Source: Bartonella apihabitans
GTDB taxonomy: Bacteria; Pseudomonadota; Alphaproteobacteria; Rhizobiales; Rhizobiaceae
Assembly: GCF_030758755.1 (NCBI RefSeq)
Contig: NZ_CP132387.1
Span: 806,001 to 870,000 of the forward strand
Reading direction: 5' to 3'
Length of the DNA: 64,000 nt
The translations under genes were made by a program, and so were the position numbers. Positions 49,038-59,487 of this stretch are shown in pieces. Within the stretch, counting starts at the first letter, position 1; each line of letters starts with the position of its first letter. The notes under the pieces were generated by a model. It made no database searches. It was not told the DNA's origin and saw nothing but the letters and a program-made list of their open reading frames with translations.

Positions 49038-50022
49038 TATCATAGGCCTTGGTGCCTGGAATAAACGTGTCAAATAGTGCCCAGAACTGTTTTTTTAAAT
49101 TGTCTGCCCCATTCAGGATGTCATGCCCGGCACCGAAAAGTGTCATTGTATCGGCAAGCCTGACATTGTTGCAAAAACGAAGCAATTGCTGAGCATTGAT
49201 CAGTTTATCATTATGTCCCAAAACAAAAATCGTGGGAAAACGTAAATCGTTTTTGTGTAAGCGGGTCTTTGCAAAATTTACTGTTTCAAGAACCTGTGCA
49301 AGCCAGCGCCTGTCAGGCAAGCGAATATTTTGTGATTTTTTTAGCCGACTAATTTCAGAATCCCTTCCTGTCGTCAGCCCGCTATTGTTTGAAAATAGTG
49401 ATTTGGCTCGCGGCAGTTTCAACCGGCCAAGGCCAAAATCGCACATGAGGCTCGTAAGTTTGCTTTGAAAACTTCCGGTCGTGTACCCAAATGGAGTGAA
49501 AAGCGGTGAAAGGCCGATGAAGCGTTGGCACTGATTGTTGATGATATCGAGTGCGGAAATTCCGACAAGGCATCCCATATCATAGGCCAGAAAATAATAG
49601 GGAGGTGGACAATCCGGATAAACAATCTTTTGCAGAAATTCGTCAAGATCACCTATGTGCTGATTGATATCGAAGGTTAATCTCAACTTTTTCTTGGTCT
49701 CTGTCACATCAGGAACAGATCCGCCTTGTCCATACCAGTCAAACGATGCATATGAGAAGCCACGCCTGGATAGTTCATAAAACAATTCGCCATATCTTTC
49801 ACAACTATCTTCCATCCCCTGAAGAAAAACCAGAGTGCCTTTTTGGGTGTTATGTTTTTGCACTTTCGAAACAATGCGCAAGTGTCTTTTGTCCGAAGTT
49901 TCCATCAAAGACGTGCGGAGAAAGTAAATTCCATTCTTGTCACTTGGCATTGTCAGGGGTGTGTGCAATTCTACGATCTCACCTTGTTGTCTCGCTATAG
50001 CCTTTGTCCATTTAGTCCGCAA
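49027..50022 (-). CDS. Alpha/beta hydrolase, lysophospholipase-like, with altered nucleophile
   Basis: A 331-residue protein resembling the lysophospholipase L2 group of Rhizobiales. Conserved are TLVFLQGMEDSCERY, FDWYGQGGS and the Asp/His region LGHNDKLIN and FGAGHDIL. The nucleophile elbow, normally AHSMGG, reads AYDMGC: Asp 148 stands where Ser should be (codon at 49579-49581). The Asp and His partners remain. Asp nucleophiles exist in dehalogenases and epoxide hydrolases of the same fold, so either activity is changed or lost. The reading frame itself is intact. Confidence 0.82.
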   Translation of the reverse strand: MRTKWTKAIARQQGEIVELHTPLTMPSDKNGIYFLRTSLMETSDKRHLRIVSKVQKHNTQKGTLVFLQGMEDSCERYGELFYELSRRGFSYASFDWYGQGGSVPDVTETKKKLRLTFDINQHIGDLDEFLQKIVYPDCPPPYYFLAYDMGCLVGISALDIINNQCQRFIGLSPLFTPFGYTTGSFQSKLTSLMCDFGLGRLKLPRAKSLFSNNSGLTTGRDSEISRLKKSQNIRLPDRRWLAQVLETVNFAKTRLHKNDLRFPTIFVLGHNDKLINAQQLLRFCNNVRLADTMTLFGAGHDILNGADNLKKQFWALFDTFIPGTKAYDINY

Positions 50023-50241
50023 AATTTAAAAAAACATTTCCGACTTTTTACCTCATTGGAATGTATCACAAAAACATAATTTACTGCCGTCCGGAACAGG
50101 GAAAATTACAAATTTCCGGTCTGAAGAAAATGAAAGACAACCTGAAGCGAGGGGAGCGGATTAAAAAAAATCTTTCTACCTCCGCGTTGGAATTGGCGCG
50201 TCCTCGGGGATGTACAATTTTGAACAATTTTTAATCAGTGT

Positions 50242-50270
50242 CTTGAAAGTCGACTAATTAATAACCAGAT
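50242..50270 (+). promoter_or_regulatory. Probable RpoH (sigma-32) promoter of hsp20
   Basis: CTTGAA (50242-50247) and CCAGAT (50265-50270) are separated by 17 bases, close to the alphaproteobacterial heat-shock pattern CTTGAA-N17-CCnnaT. Transcription would begin near 50277 and give a leader of about 95 bases. Confidence 0.6.
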
Positions 50271-50295
50271 AAGCTCTGCGATCGCCGATACGGGG

Positions 50296-50372
50296 TCGTT
50301 GGTTATATTGATCTGCCTTTTTGGAGATTGCCGTAACCAAACAAATCGTCGCTCTGAAGGAGGGCAATTATT
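50296..50372 (+). promoter_or_regulatory. ROSE-type RNA thermometer in the hsp20 leader
   Basis: Stem 1 pairs TTGGTTA (50299-50305) with TAACCAA (50334-50340). The last hairpin, 50344-50369, pairs TCGCTCT with AGGAGG so that the ribosome binding site (50358-50364) is buried; G51 is left bulged. A bulged G in UYGCU opposite the ribosome binding site is the diagnostic feature of ROSE thermometers in rhizobial small heat-shock genes. Warming would melt it. Confidence 0.65.
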
Positions 50373-50861
50373 ATGCGTCAAGTAGATTTTTCACCATTAT
50401 ATCGTTCAACTGTCGGTTTTGACCGTTTATTCAATATGTTTGATACGATGACACAGCCGGAGAGCGTTCAAGCTTATCCTCCATATAATATCGAACGGTT
50501 GAGCGAGAATTCCTATCGGATTTCCATGGCGGTGGCCGGATTTTCCGAAGATGAAATTGATATTGAAGCACAAAGCCATCAACTCACTGTAAAGGGTGAG
50601 AAATCACATGAAGAAGAAAATGATGAAGGTGATTTTCTCTATCGCGGAATTGCTTCGCGGTCCTTTGAACGTCGCTTCCAATTAGCTGATCACGTTGAAG
50701 TGGTTGGCGCACAACTTCAAAATGGTTTGCTTCATATTGAATTGAAACGGGAAATTCCCGAAGAGATGAAGCCGCGTAAAATAGCGGTGCAGACGCCAAA
50801 AGCTTCTAACACCAACAAGCGTGTTCAAAAACATGATGTGGAAGTTGAAGCAGCGGAATAA
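50373..50861 (+). CDS. Small heat-shock protein Hsp20 (IbpA type)
   Basis: A 162-residue chaperone that holds unfolded proteins. The N-terminal FDRLFNMFDTM is the class A type of rhizobial sHsps. The alpha-crystallin domain covers about residues 35-135 (YRISMAVAGFSEDEIDIEAQ to NGLLHIELKREIPEE), and the C-terminal IxV-like motif is KIAV. A probable RpoH promoter and ROSE thermometer lie upstream, so expression should rise with heat at two levels. Confidence 0.94.
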   Translation: MRQVDFSPLYRSTVGFDRLFNMFDTMTQPESVQAYPPYNIERLSENSYRISMAVAGFSEDEIDIEAQSHQLTVKGEKSHEEENDEGDFLYRGIASRSFERRFQLADHVEVVGAQLQNGLLHIELKREIPEEMKPRKIAVQTPKASNTNKRVQKHDVEVEAAE

Positions 50862-50885
50862 TCATTCCTGAATGTTGACTTCGTA

Positions 50886-50926
50886 AAGCGTGACGGTCTG
50901 TCAATGACAGGCCTCACGCTTTTTTA
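50886..50926 (+). terminator. Intrinsic terminator after hsp20
   Basis: AAGCGTGA (50886-50893) pairs with TCACGCTT (50914-50921), with an inner CTGTC/GACAG stem, and is followed by a T-run. Confidence 0.9.
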
Positions 50927-51342
50927 TTATCGATTTTTTGTCTGAAATGAATGTAGCGGAATGAATTTCCGTTTTACCGAAACTTTGAATTTTATTCGAC
51001 AATAATTGATGTGTGGTATTCACCCCATCATTCCAATCTTTATCCGGAGAGGCACTTCACCTGCCACAGACTCTCGGAACTTTTTAAAGGGGAGAAGCTT
51101 TTTTCATACGCAAAAAAATAAATGGAACGAAATATCGCATTTAAAACAATAAAAATAAAATAAATAAACAAATATTGAAATAATCTTTCAAATTTTACGT
51201 TTAGCAGTTGAAAACTTAGAATTTTTCTGACATAGCTTCTTAAACGAGAGATTACGCCGTGCTAACAATGCTATTTGAAGACTAAAAACAGCAAAATTCT
51301 GGCGTAGTTTTCATATTGGTTTGTGAAAAAAGGGCTTTCTAA
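50927..51342. other. Intergenic region upstream of gltB
   Basis: About 415 very AT-rich bases (A/T stretches near 51110-51190), which should include the gltB promoter. No gene or clear operator is seen. Confidence 0.5.
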
Positions 51343-54300
51343 ATGTCGGATAGCGTTATTTCAGGTAATAAAATTACTCAAAATGGTTCAATAACGTCAT
51401 CATTGGCGGGCACAGGGGCCACGTCGGCTTATGGAATTCCGGCCGCACAAGGACTGTATAGCCCTAAAAACGAGCATGATGCTTGCGGTGTTGGATTTAT
51501 TGCACAGTTGAAAAATGTAAAATCCCACAAGATCATCGAAGACGGGCTTTTCATGCTTGAAAATCTCACGCACAGGGGTGCCGTCGGGGCAGATCCTTTG
51601 GTGGGAGATGGTGCAGGTATATTGGTTCAGATACCGGACCGTTTTTTTCGTGAAGTTATGGCCGAACAGGGCGTAGAATTGCCGAAAGCCGGTCAATATG
51701 CTGTCGGACACATATTCATGCCGCGCGACGAAGCGATGCGTGCCCATATCGAGCAGATAGTCAAGGAAGTTATTGCCTCGGAAGGGCAGCATTTCATTGC
51801 TTTTCGTGATGTGCCGGTTGATAATTCCTCGCTCTCGAAAGCACCTGCAATTGTTGCAACAGAGCCGGTTCATCGACAGGTTTTTATCGGCCGCGACCCA
51901 TCTATAAAATCGGATGACGATTTTGAACGGCGGCTTTTTGTGCTGCGCAAGGTTATCTCGAACAGAATCTTCCATGAGACAGGTGGAAGAGATAATGGCT
52001 TTTATGTCGTTTGTCTGTCATCCCGCACTGTAATTTACAAAGGCATGTTTTTGGCCTTCCAGGTTGGTGCTTATTACAAAGATCTGCAGGATGAACGTTT
52101 TGAAAGTGCTTTGGCGCTTGTGCACCAGCGTTTTTCAACCAATACATTTCCTTCTTGGAAACTTGCCCACCCTTATCGCATGATTGCTCATAATGGTGAA
52201 ATCAATACGCTGAGGGGAAATGTCAACTGGATGGCTGCCCGTCAGGCTTCGGTCGATTTAGAGCTTTTCGGCAATGATATTTCAAAACTTTGGCCGATTT
52301 CCTATGAAGGACAATCGGATACAGCCTGCTTTGATAATGCTTTGGAATTTTTATATGAGGGTGGTTATTCGCTCCCTCACGCGATGATGATGCTCATTCC
52401 GGAAGCCTGGGCAGGAAACAGTCTGATGAATGTCGAACGGCGTTCGTTCTATGAATATCATGCGGCATTGATGGAGCCATGGGATGAACCGGCAGCAATT
52501 GCCTTTACAGATGGCCGCCAGATAGGTGCAACGCTTGATCGTAATGGCCTGCGTCCGGCACGCTATATTGTAACAGATAATGATTATGTCATTATGGCTT
52601 CGGAAGCCGGTGTTATTCCGGTTGAAGAAAAGCACATTATTCGCAAGTGGCGTTTGCAACCGGGCAAAATGTTGCTCATCAATCTGGAGGAAGGGCGTAT
52701 TGTATCGGATGAAGAAATAAAGTCCGAGATTGCTTCCAAGCATCCTTATCGTCAATGGCTCGATAACACCCAGCTTATTCTGGAAGATCTCGCTCCCGTC
52801 GAACCGCGGTCTTTACGCAAGGATGTGTCGCTTCTCGACCGTCAACAGGCGTTCGGCTATACACAGGAAGACAAGAAGTTTCTGCTTTCGCCAATGGCAA
52901 CAACCGGACAAGAGCCGATCGGTTCAATGGGTGTTGATACACCGATCTCGGCAATGTCCGATAAATCCAAACTGCTTTATACTTATTTCAAGCAGAATTT
53001 TGCGCAAGTTACCAATCCTCCTATCGATCCTATTCGTGAAGAGCTGGTGATGAGCCTCGTATCTTTCATCGGTCCACGTCCGAATATATTCGATTTGGTC
53101 GGGACTTCACGTCGCAAGCGTCTGGAAGTTCGCCAGCCGATTTTGACAAACGGAGATCTCGAAAAAATTCGGGCTATTGGCCAGACGGAAGATCACTTTG
53201 ATACAAAGACAATTGATATAACCTATTCCGTTCAGGAAGGTGCAGCAGGACTTGAAGGTGCGGTGGAACGCCTCTGTGAGCGTGCAGAAGCAGCAGTCCA
53301 CGGCGGTTATAATATTATCATTCTGTCCGATCGGCAGATTGGACCTGGACCGTATACCTATTCCTGCACTGCTCGCGACGGCGGCTGTTCACCATCATCT
53401 CATCAGAAAGGGGTTGCGTACTTCGGTCGGATTGGTTGTCGAAACCGGTGAACCTCGTGAAATTCATCATTTCTGTTGCCTTGCAGGCTACGGGGCAGAG
53501 GCGATCAACCCGTATCTCGCATTCGATACATTGATTGACATGTTCGAGCGCGGAGAATTTCCGAAAGAAGTCGAAGAGCACGAGGTAATTTATCGCTATA
53601 TAAAATCGATTGGCAAAGGCATGCTCAAGGTTATGTCCAAAATGGGCATATCAACCTATCAATCCTATTGCGGTGCGCAAATATTCGATGCTGTCGGGCT
53701 AAAACAGTCATTTGTCGATCGTTTTTTCACCGGAACAGCAACTACGATCGAAGGGGTCGATCTGGACCAGATTGCGACCGAAACAGTTAGACGCCATACA
53801 GCCGCATTCAGCAATGATCCTGTTCTCCTTCATTCTCTCGATGTTGGTGGTGAATATGCATATCGTGTTCGCGGCGAAGCGCATATCTGGACGCCGGATG
53901 CAGTTGCAAGTTTGCAGCATTCTGTTCGCACATCCAATCCGGCGCTTTTTACCGCTTATTCACAACGTATTAATGGTGAAACGGCACGTGCCAAGACCAT
54001 TCGTGGCCTCTTCAAAATCAAAAGCGCAGAAGAGCGTGGTGCGAAACCCGTCGCTATCGAGGACGTTGAACCGGCTAGCGAAATTGTAAAGCGGTTTTCA
54101 ACCGGTGCAATGTCATTCGGCTCGATCTCGCGTGAGGCTCACACGACATTGGCTCGTGCTATGAATAAAATCGGCGGAAAATCCAACACCGGTGAGGGGG
54201 GTGAAGAGCCTGATCGTCTTTATCCCTTGCCGGACGGTACACAAAATCCTGAACGGTCTGCTATCAAGCAGGTGGCTTCCGGACGATTTGGTGTAACGGC

Positions 54301-56071
54301 TGAATATCTTGTGAATGCCGATGTTATACAAATTAAGGTAGCACAAGGTGCCAAGCCTGGTGAAGGCGGACAATTGCCGGGGCACAAGGTTGATGCCATT
54401 ATTGCCAAAACGCGTCACTCGACGCAGGGCGTTGGTTTGATTTCACCGCCTCCACACCACGACATCTATTCGATTGAAGATTTGGCGCAGCTCATTTTCG
54501 ACCTGAAAAATGTCAATGAATTTGCAGATATTTCTGTAAAACTTGTGTCGGAAGTCGGTGTGGGAACAGTTGCGGCAGGTGTTGCCAAAGCTCGTGCCGA
54601 TCACATTACGATTTCCGGTTATGACGGAGGTACAGGAGCTTCTCCTTTGACCTCGGTCAGGAACGCCGGTTCAGCGTGGGAAATGGGACTTGCCGAAACC
54701 CAGCAAACGCTGGTTCTCAACGGTTTGCGTTCGCGCGTTGCATTACAGGTGGATGGCGGTTTAAGAACCGGTCGCGATGTCATTGTCGGGGCGCTTCTCG
54801 GAGCTGATGAATTCGGCTTTGCGACAGCTCCTCTGATTGCGGCAGGCTGTGTAATGATGCGCAAATGTCATCTTAACACATGCCCGACCGGCGTTGCGAC
54901 ACAAGATCCCGTATTGCGCAAGCGTTTCAAAGGAACGCCGGAACATGTGATCAACTTCTTCTTTTATCTTGCCGAAGAAGTACGCGCTATTCTGGCACAT
55001 ATGGGTTTCAAAAAACTCGACGATATTATCGGTCAATCGGATTTGTTGGATAAACAGCCGGCAATTGATCATTGGAAAGCAAAGGGTCTCGATTTCAGTC
55101 GTATCTTCTATAAGCCCGATGGCGAAAAGAAACAGACAAGACACACGGAACATCAACATCATCCGATCGAGGATGTTCTTGACCGTAAACTGATTGAACG
55201 CGCTTCGGAAGCTCTCGAAGCCAAGAAGCCTGTCGAGTTTGAAACGCTCATACGCAACGTTGACAGATCTGCCGGTGCAATGCTCTCTGGCGAAGTGGCG
55301 AGACGATACCGTCAAAGAGGATTGCCGGATAACACTATAAACGTTCATTTCAGGGGTACAGCCGGCCAGTCATTCGGCGCTTTCCTTGCCAAGGGGATAA
55401 CCTTCGACCTTATCGGCGACGGTAATGATTATGTTGGCAAAGGTCTTTCAGGCGGCAGAATTATTGTTCGCCCACCTGAAGACAGTAATGTTGTCGCCGA
55501 GGATTTAATCATTGTCGGAAATACCGTTCTTTATGGCGGTATCGAGGGCGAATGTTATTTCCGCGGCGTAGCAGGTGAACGTTTTGCCGTGCGTAATTCG
55601 GGCGTTGCTGCGGTCGTCGAGGGAGTTGGCGATCACGGTTGCGAATATATGACCGGCGGTATCGTGGTCGTGATCGGCAAGACCGGTAGAAACTTTGCCG
55701 CAGGTATGTCGGGTGGCGTTGCCTATGTGCTCGATGAAGCAGGTGATTTTGCTCAAAGATGCAACATGGCGATGGTTGAACTCGAACCTGTTCCCGAAGA
55801 AGATGATATGCTTGAAAAACTTCATCATCACGGTGGTGACCTCATGCATAAAGGTCGGGTGGATGTCTCGGCCAATATGACCCACCATGATGAAGAGCGA
55901 CTGGCTCAAATGATTGCCAATCATCTGCATTACACGGGTTCCGCACGAGCCAAGGAAATCCTGGATAATTGGGATCAATATCGTCCGAAATTTGTAAAAA
56001 TTATGCCGGTCGAATATCGCCGTGCTTTGGAAGAAATGGAACAGATGCGCATGGAAACGGCTGCTGAATAA
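51343..56071 (+). pseudogene. gltB: Glutamate synthase large subunit GltB, single-base frameshift
   Basis: GltB takes the amide of glutamine and passes it to 2-oxoglutarate. The first frame starts with a propeptide and the class II amidotransferase nucleophile Cys in NEHDACGVGFIAQL. At about 53347 the frame slips: one extra G in ATTGGACCTGGACCG turns [14 protein letters not shown] into other residues. The next frame continues [19 protein letters not shown], the FMN domain [18 protein letters not shown], the 3Fe-4S cysteines [17 protein letters not shown] and the terminal beta-helix GXXG repeats. The other 1,570 residues are clean, so an assembly error or very recent mutation is likely. Confidence 0.92.
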
Positions 56072-56117
56072 CAGCAGCCGACGTCCATAGTGCAAACTTC
56101 AGATACGGAAACAACAA

Positions 56118-57572
56118 ATGGGTAAAGTAACCGGTTTTCTTGAAATAGATCGCCAATCTCAAAAGTATCAGCCAGCCTCTGATCGCATCCGCCATTTTCG
56201 GGAATTTACTATTCCGATGTCCGAAGCAGAGGTGCAGAAACAGGCCGCGCGTTGTATGGATTGTGGCATTCCTTACTGTCATGGCTCGACGGGATGTCCT
56301 GTCAATAACCAGATACCTGATTGGAACGACCTCGTTTATAAAGGTAATTGGAAGGAAGCGATTAACAATCTTCTTTCCACAAACAATTTCCCTGAATTTA
56401 CTGGCCGCGTTTGTCCGGCACCTTGTGAAGAGGCCTGTACGCTCAATCTTGAGGATGTTCCTGTAACAATCAAGACAATCGAGCAGACATTGGCCGATAA
56501 GGCTTTTGCACTCGGTTTTTTTGCGCCTCAGCCTAATGAAGCGAAAACAGGAAAAAAAGTTGCCATTATCGGATCAGGCCCCTCAGGAATGGCGGCAGCA
56601 CAGCAACTTGCCCGTGCCGGTCATATGGTCGATGTTTACGAACGTGAAAGCCGTCCGGGAGGGCTTCTACGTTACGGCATTCCTGATTTTAAAATGGAAA
56701 AACACCATATTGATCGTCGTATCGAACAATTGGAAGGCGAGGGTGTCACTTTCTATTGCGGTGTCAATATCGGCGTCGACAAGGCGGTTGATGACCTTTT
56801 AAGCAATTATGACGCGGTTCTATATTGCGGTGGTTCTGAAACACCGCGCAAGATCGATATTCCGGGTATCCATTTTCATGGTGTACATGACGCCATGTGT
56901 TATCTCGTTCAGCAAAATAAACGTGTCGGGCGTGAAAATATCGAATCAGTTGGTTGGCCTTCGCCTCCGATTATTGCTGATGGAAAACATGTCGTTGTCG
57001 TTGGTGGCGGGGACACCGCGTCCGATTGTGTTGGAACAGCTTTCCGGCAAGGTGCAGTCAAGGTAACCCAGTTGGATATTCGTCCTCAACCACCGGAAAA
57101 GGAAGATAAACTCAGCGTTTGGCCTTATTGGGCTACCAAAATGCGTACCTCGACCAGTCAGGCGGAAGGTGCGGAGCGCGAGTTTCAGGTCGCTACACTC
57201 GAGTTTGTCGCTGAAAATGGCGAATTGACCCATGTGAAATGCTGTCATGTCGATGAACAACGTAAACCGATAGCCGGTACCGAGTTTTTTATTCGTGCTG
57301 ATCTTGCATTTGTCGCAATCGGTTTTGCCGGACCATTCGAAGCAGGTGTCTGCAGCGAATTGGGAGACCGCCTGAAGTTGAGAGTTGACCGTCGCGGAGC
57401 GCATTCTGTCTTGGCTGATACGAATAATTATAAAACCAGTGTCGATAAACTTTTTGCAGCCGGTGACGTGAGACGCGGTCAATCACTCGTTGTGTGGGCA
57501 ATCAGGGAAGGGCGGCAGGCTGCTCGTGCCATTGATGAGTTCCTGATGGGCGAAACATTGCTGCCTCGTTAA
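56118..57572 (+). CDS. gltD: Glutamate synthase small subunit GltD
   Basis: Feeds NADPH electrons to GltB. The 484-residue protein has two N-terminal 4Fe-4S cysteine sets (CMDCGIPYCHGSTGCPVNN and GRVCPAPCEEACTLNL), the FAD site AIIGSGPSGMAAAQQLARAG, and the NADPH site HVVVVGGGDTASDCVGTA. The C-terminal GDVRRGQSLVVWAIREGRQA closes the FAD domain. ATG 56118 lies 46 bases after gltB, with GGAAACAAC upstream. Intact, unlike gltB. Confidence 0.96.
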   Translation: MGKVTGFLEIDRQSQKYQPASDRIRHFREFTIPMSEAEVQKQAARCMDCGIPYCHGSTGCPVNNQIPDWNDLVYKGNWKEAINNLLSTNNFPEFTGRVCPAPCEEACTLNLEDVPVTIKTIEQTLADKAFALGFFAPQPNEAKTGKKVAIIGSGPSGMAAAQQLARAGHMVDVYERESRPGGLLRYGIPDFKMEKHHIDRRIEQLEGEGVTFYCGVNIGVDKAVDDLLSNYDAVLYCGGSETPRKIDIPGIHFHGVHDAMCYLVQQNKRVGRENIESVGWPSPPIIADGKHVVVVGGGDTASDCVGTAFRQGAVKVTQLDIRPQPPEKEDKLSVWPYWATKMRTSTSQAEGAEREFQVATLEFVAENGELTHVKCCHVDEQRKPIAGTEFFIRADLAFVAIGFAGPFEAGVCSELGDRLKLRVDRRGAHSVLADTNNYKTSVDKLFAAGDVRRGQSLVVWAIREGRQAARAIDEFLMGETLLPR

Positions 57573-57618
57573 ATCGGGCACAAAGAGCGGGTTACCCCGC
57601 GATATGCCATGTGCTTCA

Positions 57619-57645
57619 AGGCTCCGGAATTTCCGGAGCCTTTTT
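57619..57645 (+). terminator. Intrinsic terminator after gltD
   Basis: AGGCTCCGGAA and TTCCGGAGCC pair directly as a ten-pair stem with almost no loop bases beyond AAT, followed by TTTTTA. Confidence 0.9.
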
Positions 57646-57858
57646 ATATTGAATATTTTCAATGAAAGTTATTGTTGGCCTAATCGGGCCTAACCAATCG
57701 TAGGCGATAAGCGAAAGCGACAATTGTTTCATCCGCATTTCGTAAATTCACTGTAATAAGGAAAGAATAATAATTTAGCGCCTAGAGTACCGTTGTGCGG
57801 TGATGAACCGGAAAACATCTGGTGAGTGAGAACATGGATCAAGATATTGAAAGAAAAA

Positions 57859-57935
<77 letters not shown>

Positions 57936-58384
57936 AACCGTGAAGAAGGCCTAAAATACTAGCGTTATAAAGGCAAGTGAAAAATTCTTAAAAAAGATCA
58001 AAATTGCTAAAACGCTATTTATTTTCTTTATTTTGTGCGGATTTGTTGGAAACCCGAACTATGGCTCTCTCCGGATTTCTATCAATTTTTTGCCCCGATT
58101 ATTGATCTTATGAGATCTTCATTGCATTCCACCAGCATTTAAAATTTTGCAGGCGAAGTTATCATTTCAGCAAAAACCGATTTAGGTGTTTATCTAAAAT
58201 CCATGTTCAAAATGCTTGAACCCGACAATTGCTTACTCGGCTGTTTTTTGACAAGGCAAAGACAATTCATTTAATTTTTATCATTATAAAAATTGTAGCG
58301 TTATCTCGAAAAGAAGTAATGCCGACACTTGCAGAACAAGCATAAGCCAGCCTGCAAAAGTCGGATGGCCAACGTGGATATAGC
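57936..58384. other. Intergenic region between tRNA-Pro and cytochrome c
   Basis: About 450 AT-rich bases, no gene or strong hairpin. Confidence 0.5.
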
Positions 58385-58783
58385 TTATTTTTTATCGGGA
58401 ACTGGCAAGACCGAATTCAGATAGGCAATGAGGTCATCAATATCCGAATCATTATTCAGGCGAATGGACGCCATGCGCGTTCCTTTTACCATCCCTTGCG
58501 GGTTATGGAGATAGGTTATGAGTGTCTCTCTATTCCAGATAAGGCCATTTTGACCGGCATTCACCATAGCAGGAGAATATCGGTAGCCCTGAAGTGTGCC
58601 GGCTTTCCGACCGATAATGCCTTGCAGTGTCGGACCGATCCGATTGTCGGGACTATCTGCATTATGGCAGGCAGCACAACGTTTGAAAACGATCTTTCCA
58701 TTTTCGATATCAGCAGCGTAAGAGGCCGGAGCAAGTGTCGAAATGCTAAAAATTGCAAGACAAAAAATAATTAGACGACGCAT
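58385..58783 (-). CDS. Class I cytochrome c
   Basis: A 132-residue exported monoheme cytochrome. The signal peptide RRLIIFCLAIFSISTLAPAS ends near ASYA. The heme-binding CAACH follows IVFKRC and the distal Met ligand is probably in VKGTRMASIRL. It resembles the small c552/c-type carriers of Rhizobiales that pass electrons to aa3 or cbb3 oxidase. ATG 58783 is used; the frame begins with a TTG four codons earlier. Stands alone, minus strand. Confidence 0.9.
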   Translation of the reverse strand: MRRLIIFCLAIFSISTLAPASYAADIENGKIVFKRCAACHNADSPDNRIGPTLQGIIGRKAGTLQGYRYSPAMVNAGQNGLIWNRETLITYLHNPQGMVKGTRMASIRLNNDSDIDDLIAYLNSVLPVPDKK

Positions 58784-58957
58784 CAATTTGATCAAATTTC
58801 ATTCATAGAATTTTTCGTTAGACGAATATTACCACCAAAATTTTTGTATTGGTATTCAAAGATTGAACCCGATTTTTTGAAAATCGCGATTAAATCTTGA
58901 CGCGAGACGATCGAAACACCAGATTAGCAATCGGAAATTAAAAGGAATAAGCAATCT

Positions 58958-59329
58958 ATGGCCGGATTTTCAGTAATCACAATGACAGATGCTGCCAAAG
59001 AGCGCATTCGTGACATAATGGCAAATAACGATGCATGTGGAATTGTTGTGGGCGTAAAAAAGGGCGGATGTGCAGGTATGGAATATACTGTCGACCTTGC
59101 AAAATCCATTGTCGAGAATGCCGATATTGCTGAAGATGATGGCGCACGCGTTTTTGTGTCTCGTGAAGCCACGCTGTTCCTGCTAGGCACACAGATCGAT
59201 TTCGAAAAAACCACTTTGCATACCGGATTTGTTTTTAATAACCCCAATCAGACCTCTGCTTGTGGTTGTGGAATGTCGGTTGAAATTCGCCCTGCAACTC
59301 AGGCCGATTTGGCTGTTGCCCGGAAGTAA
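58958..59329 (+). CDS. Iron-sulfur cluster assembly protein, HesB/IscA/SufA family
   Basis: A 123-residue A-type scaffold or carrier. The three cluster-binding cysteines are in VKKGGCAGMEYTVD and TSACGCGMSVE. The ending SVEIRPATQADLAVARK is a little longer than usual. The gene is alone; no suf or isc genes are near. It could be SufA-like or ErpA-like; the latter feeds clusters to quinone-biosynthesis enzymes. RBS: AAAAGGAATAAGC before ATG 58958. Confidence 0.92.
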   Translation: MAGFSVITMTDAAKERIRDIMANNDACGIVVGVKKGGCAGMEYTVDLAKSIVENADIAEDDGARVFVSREATLFLLGTQIDFEKTTLHTGFVFNNPNQTSACGCGMSVEIRPATQADLAVARK

Positions 59330-59487
59330 TAAGAACTGCGAAATCAATTGTGTTGATCCGATCGCAATTTGATCGTGCTACAGGGTGAATTTCATTGCGG
59401 TTCGCACTTATTTACAGAATTTGATATTATTAAAACGTTCGCATCATCAGAGAACAAACGTTTAGGCAGATTTACTCGGGATTTTGT

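Noticed and set aside
53240..53451. Programmed frameshift in gltB
   Set aside because: No slippery heptamer followed by a stem is evident, and gltB is a single frame in known bacteria; an error or mutation is simpler.
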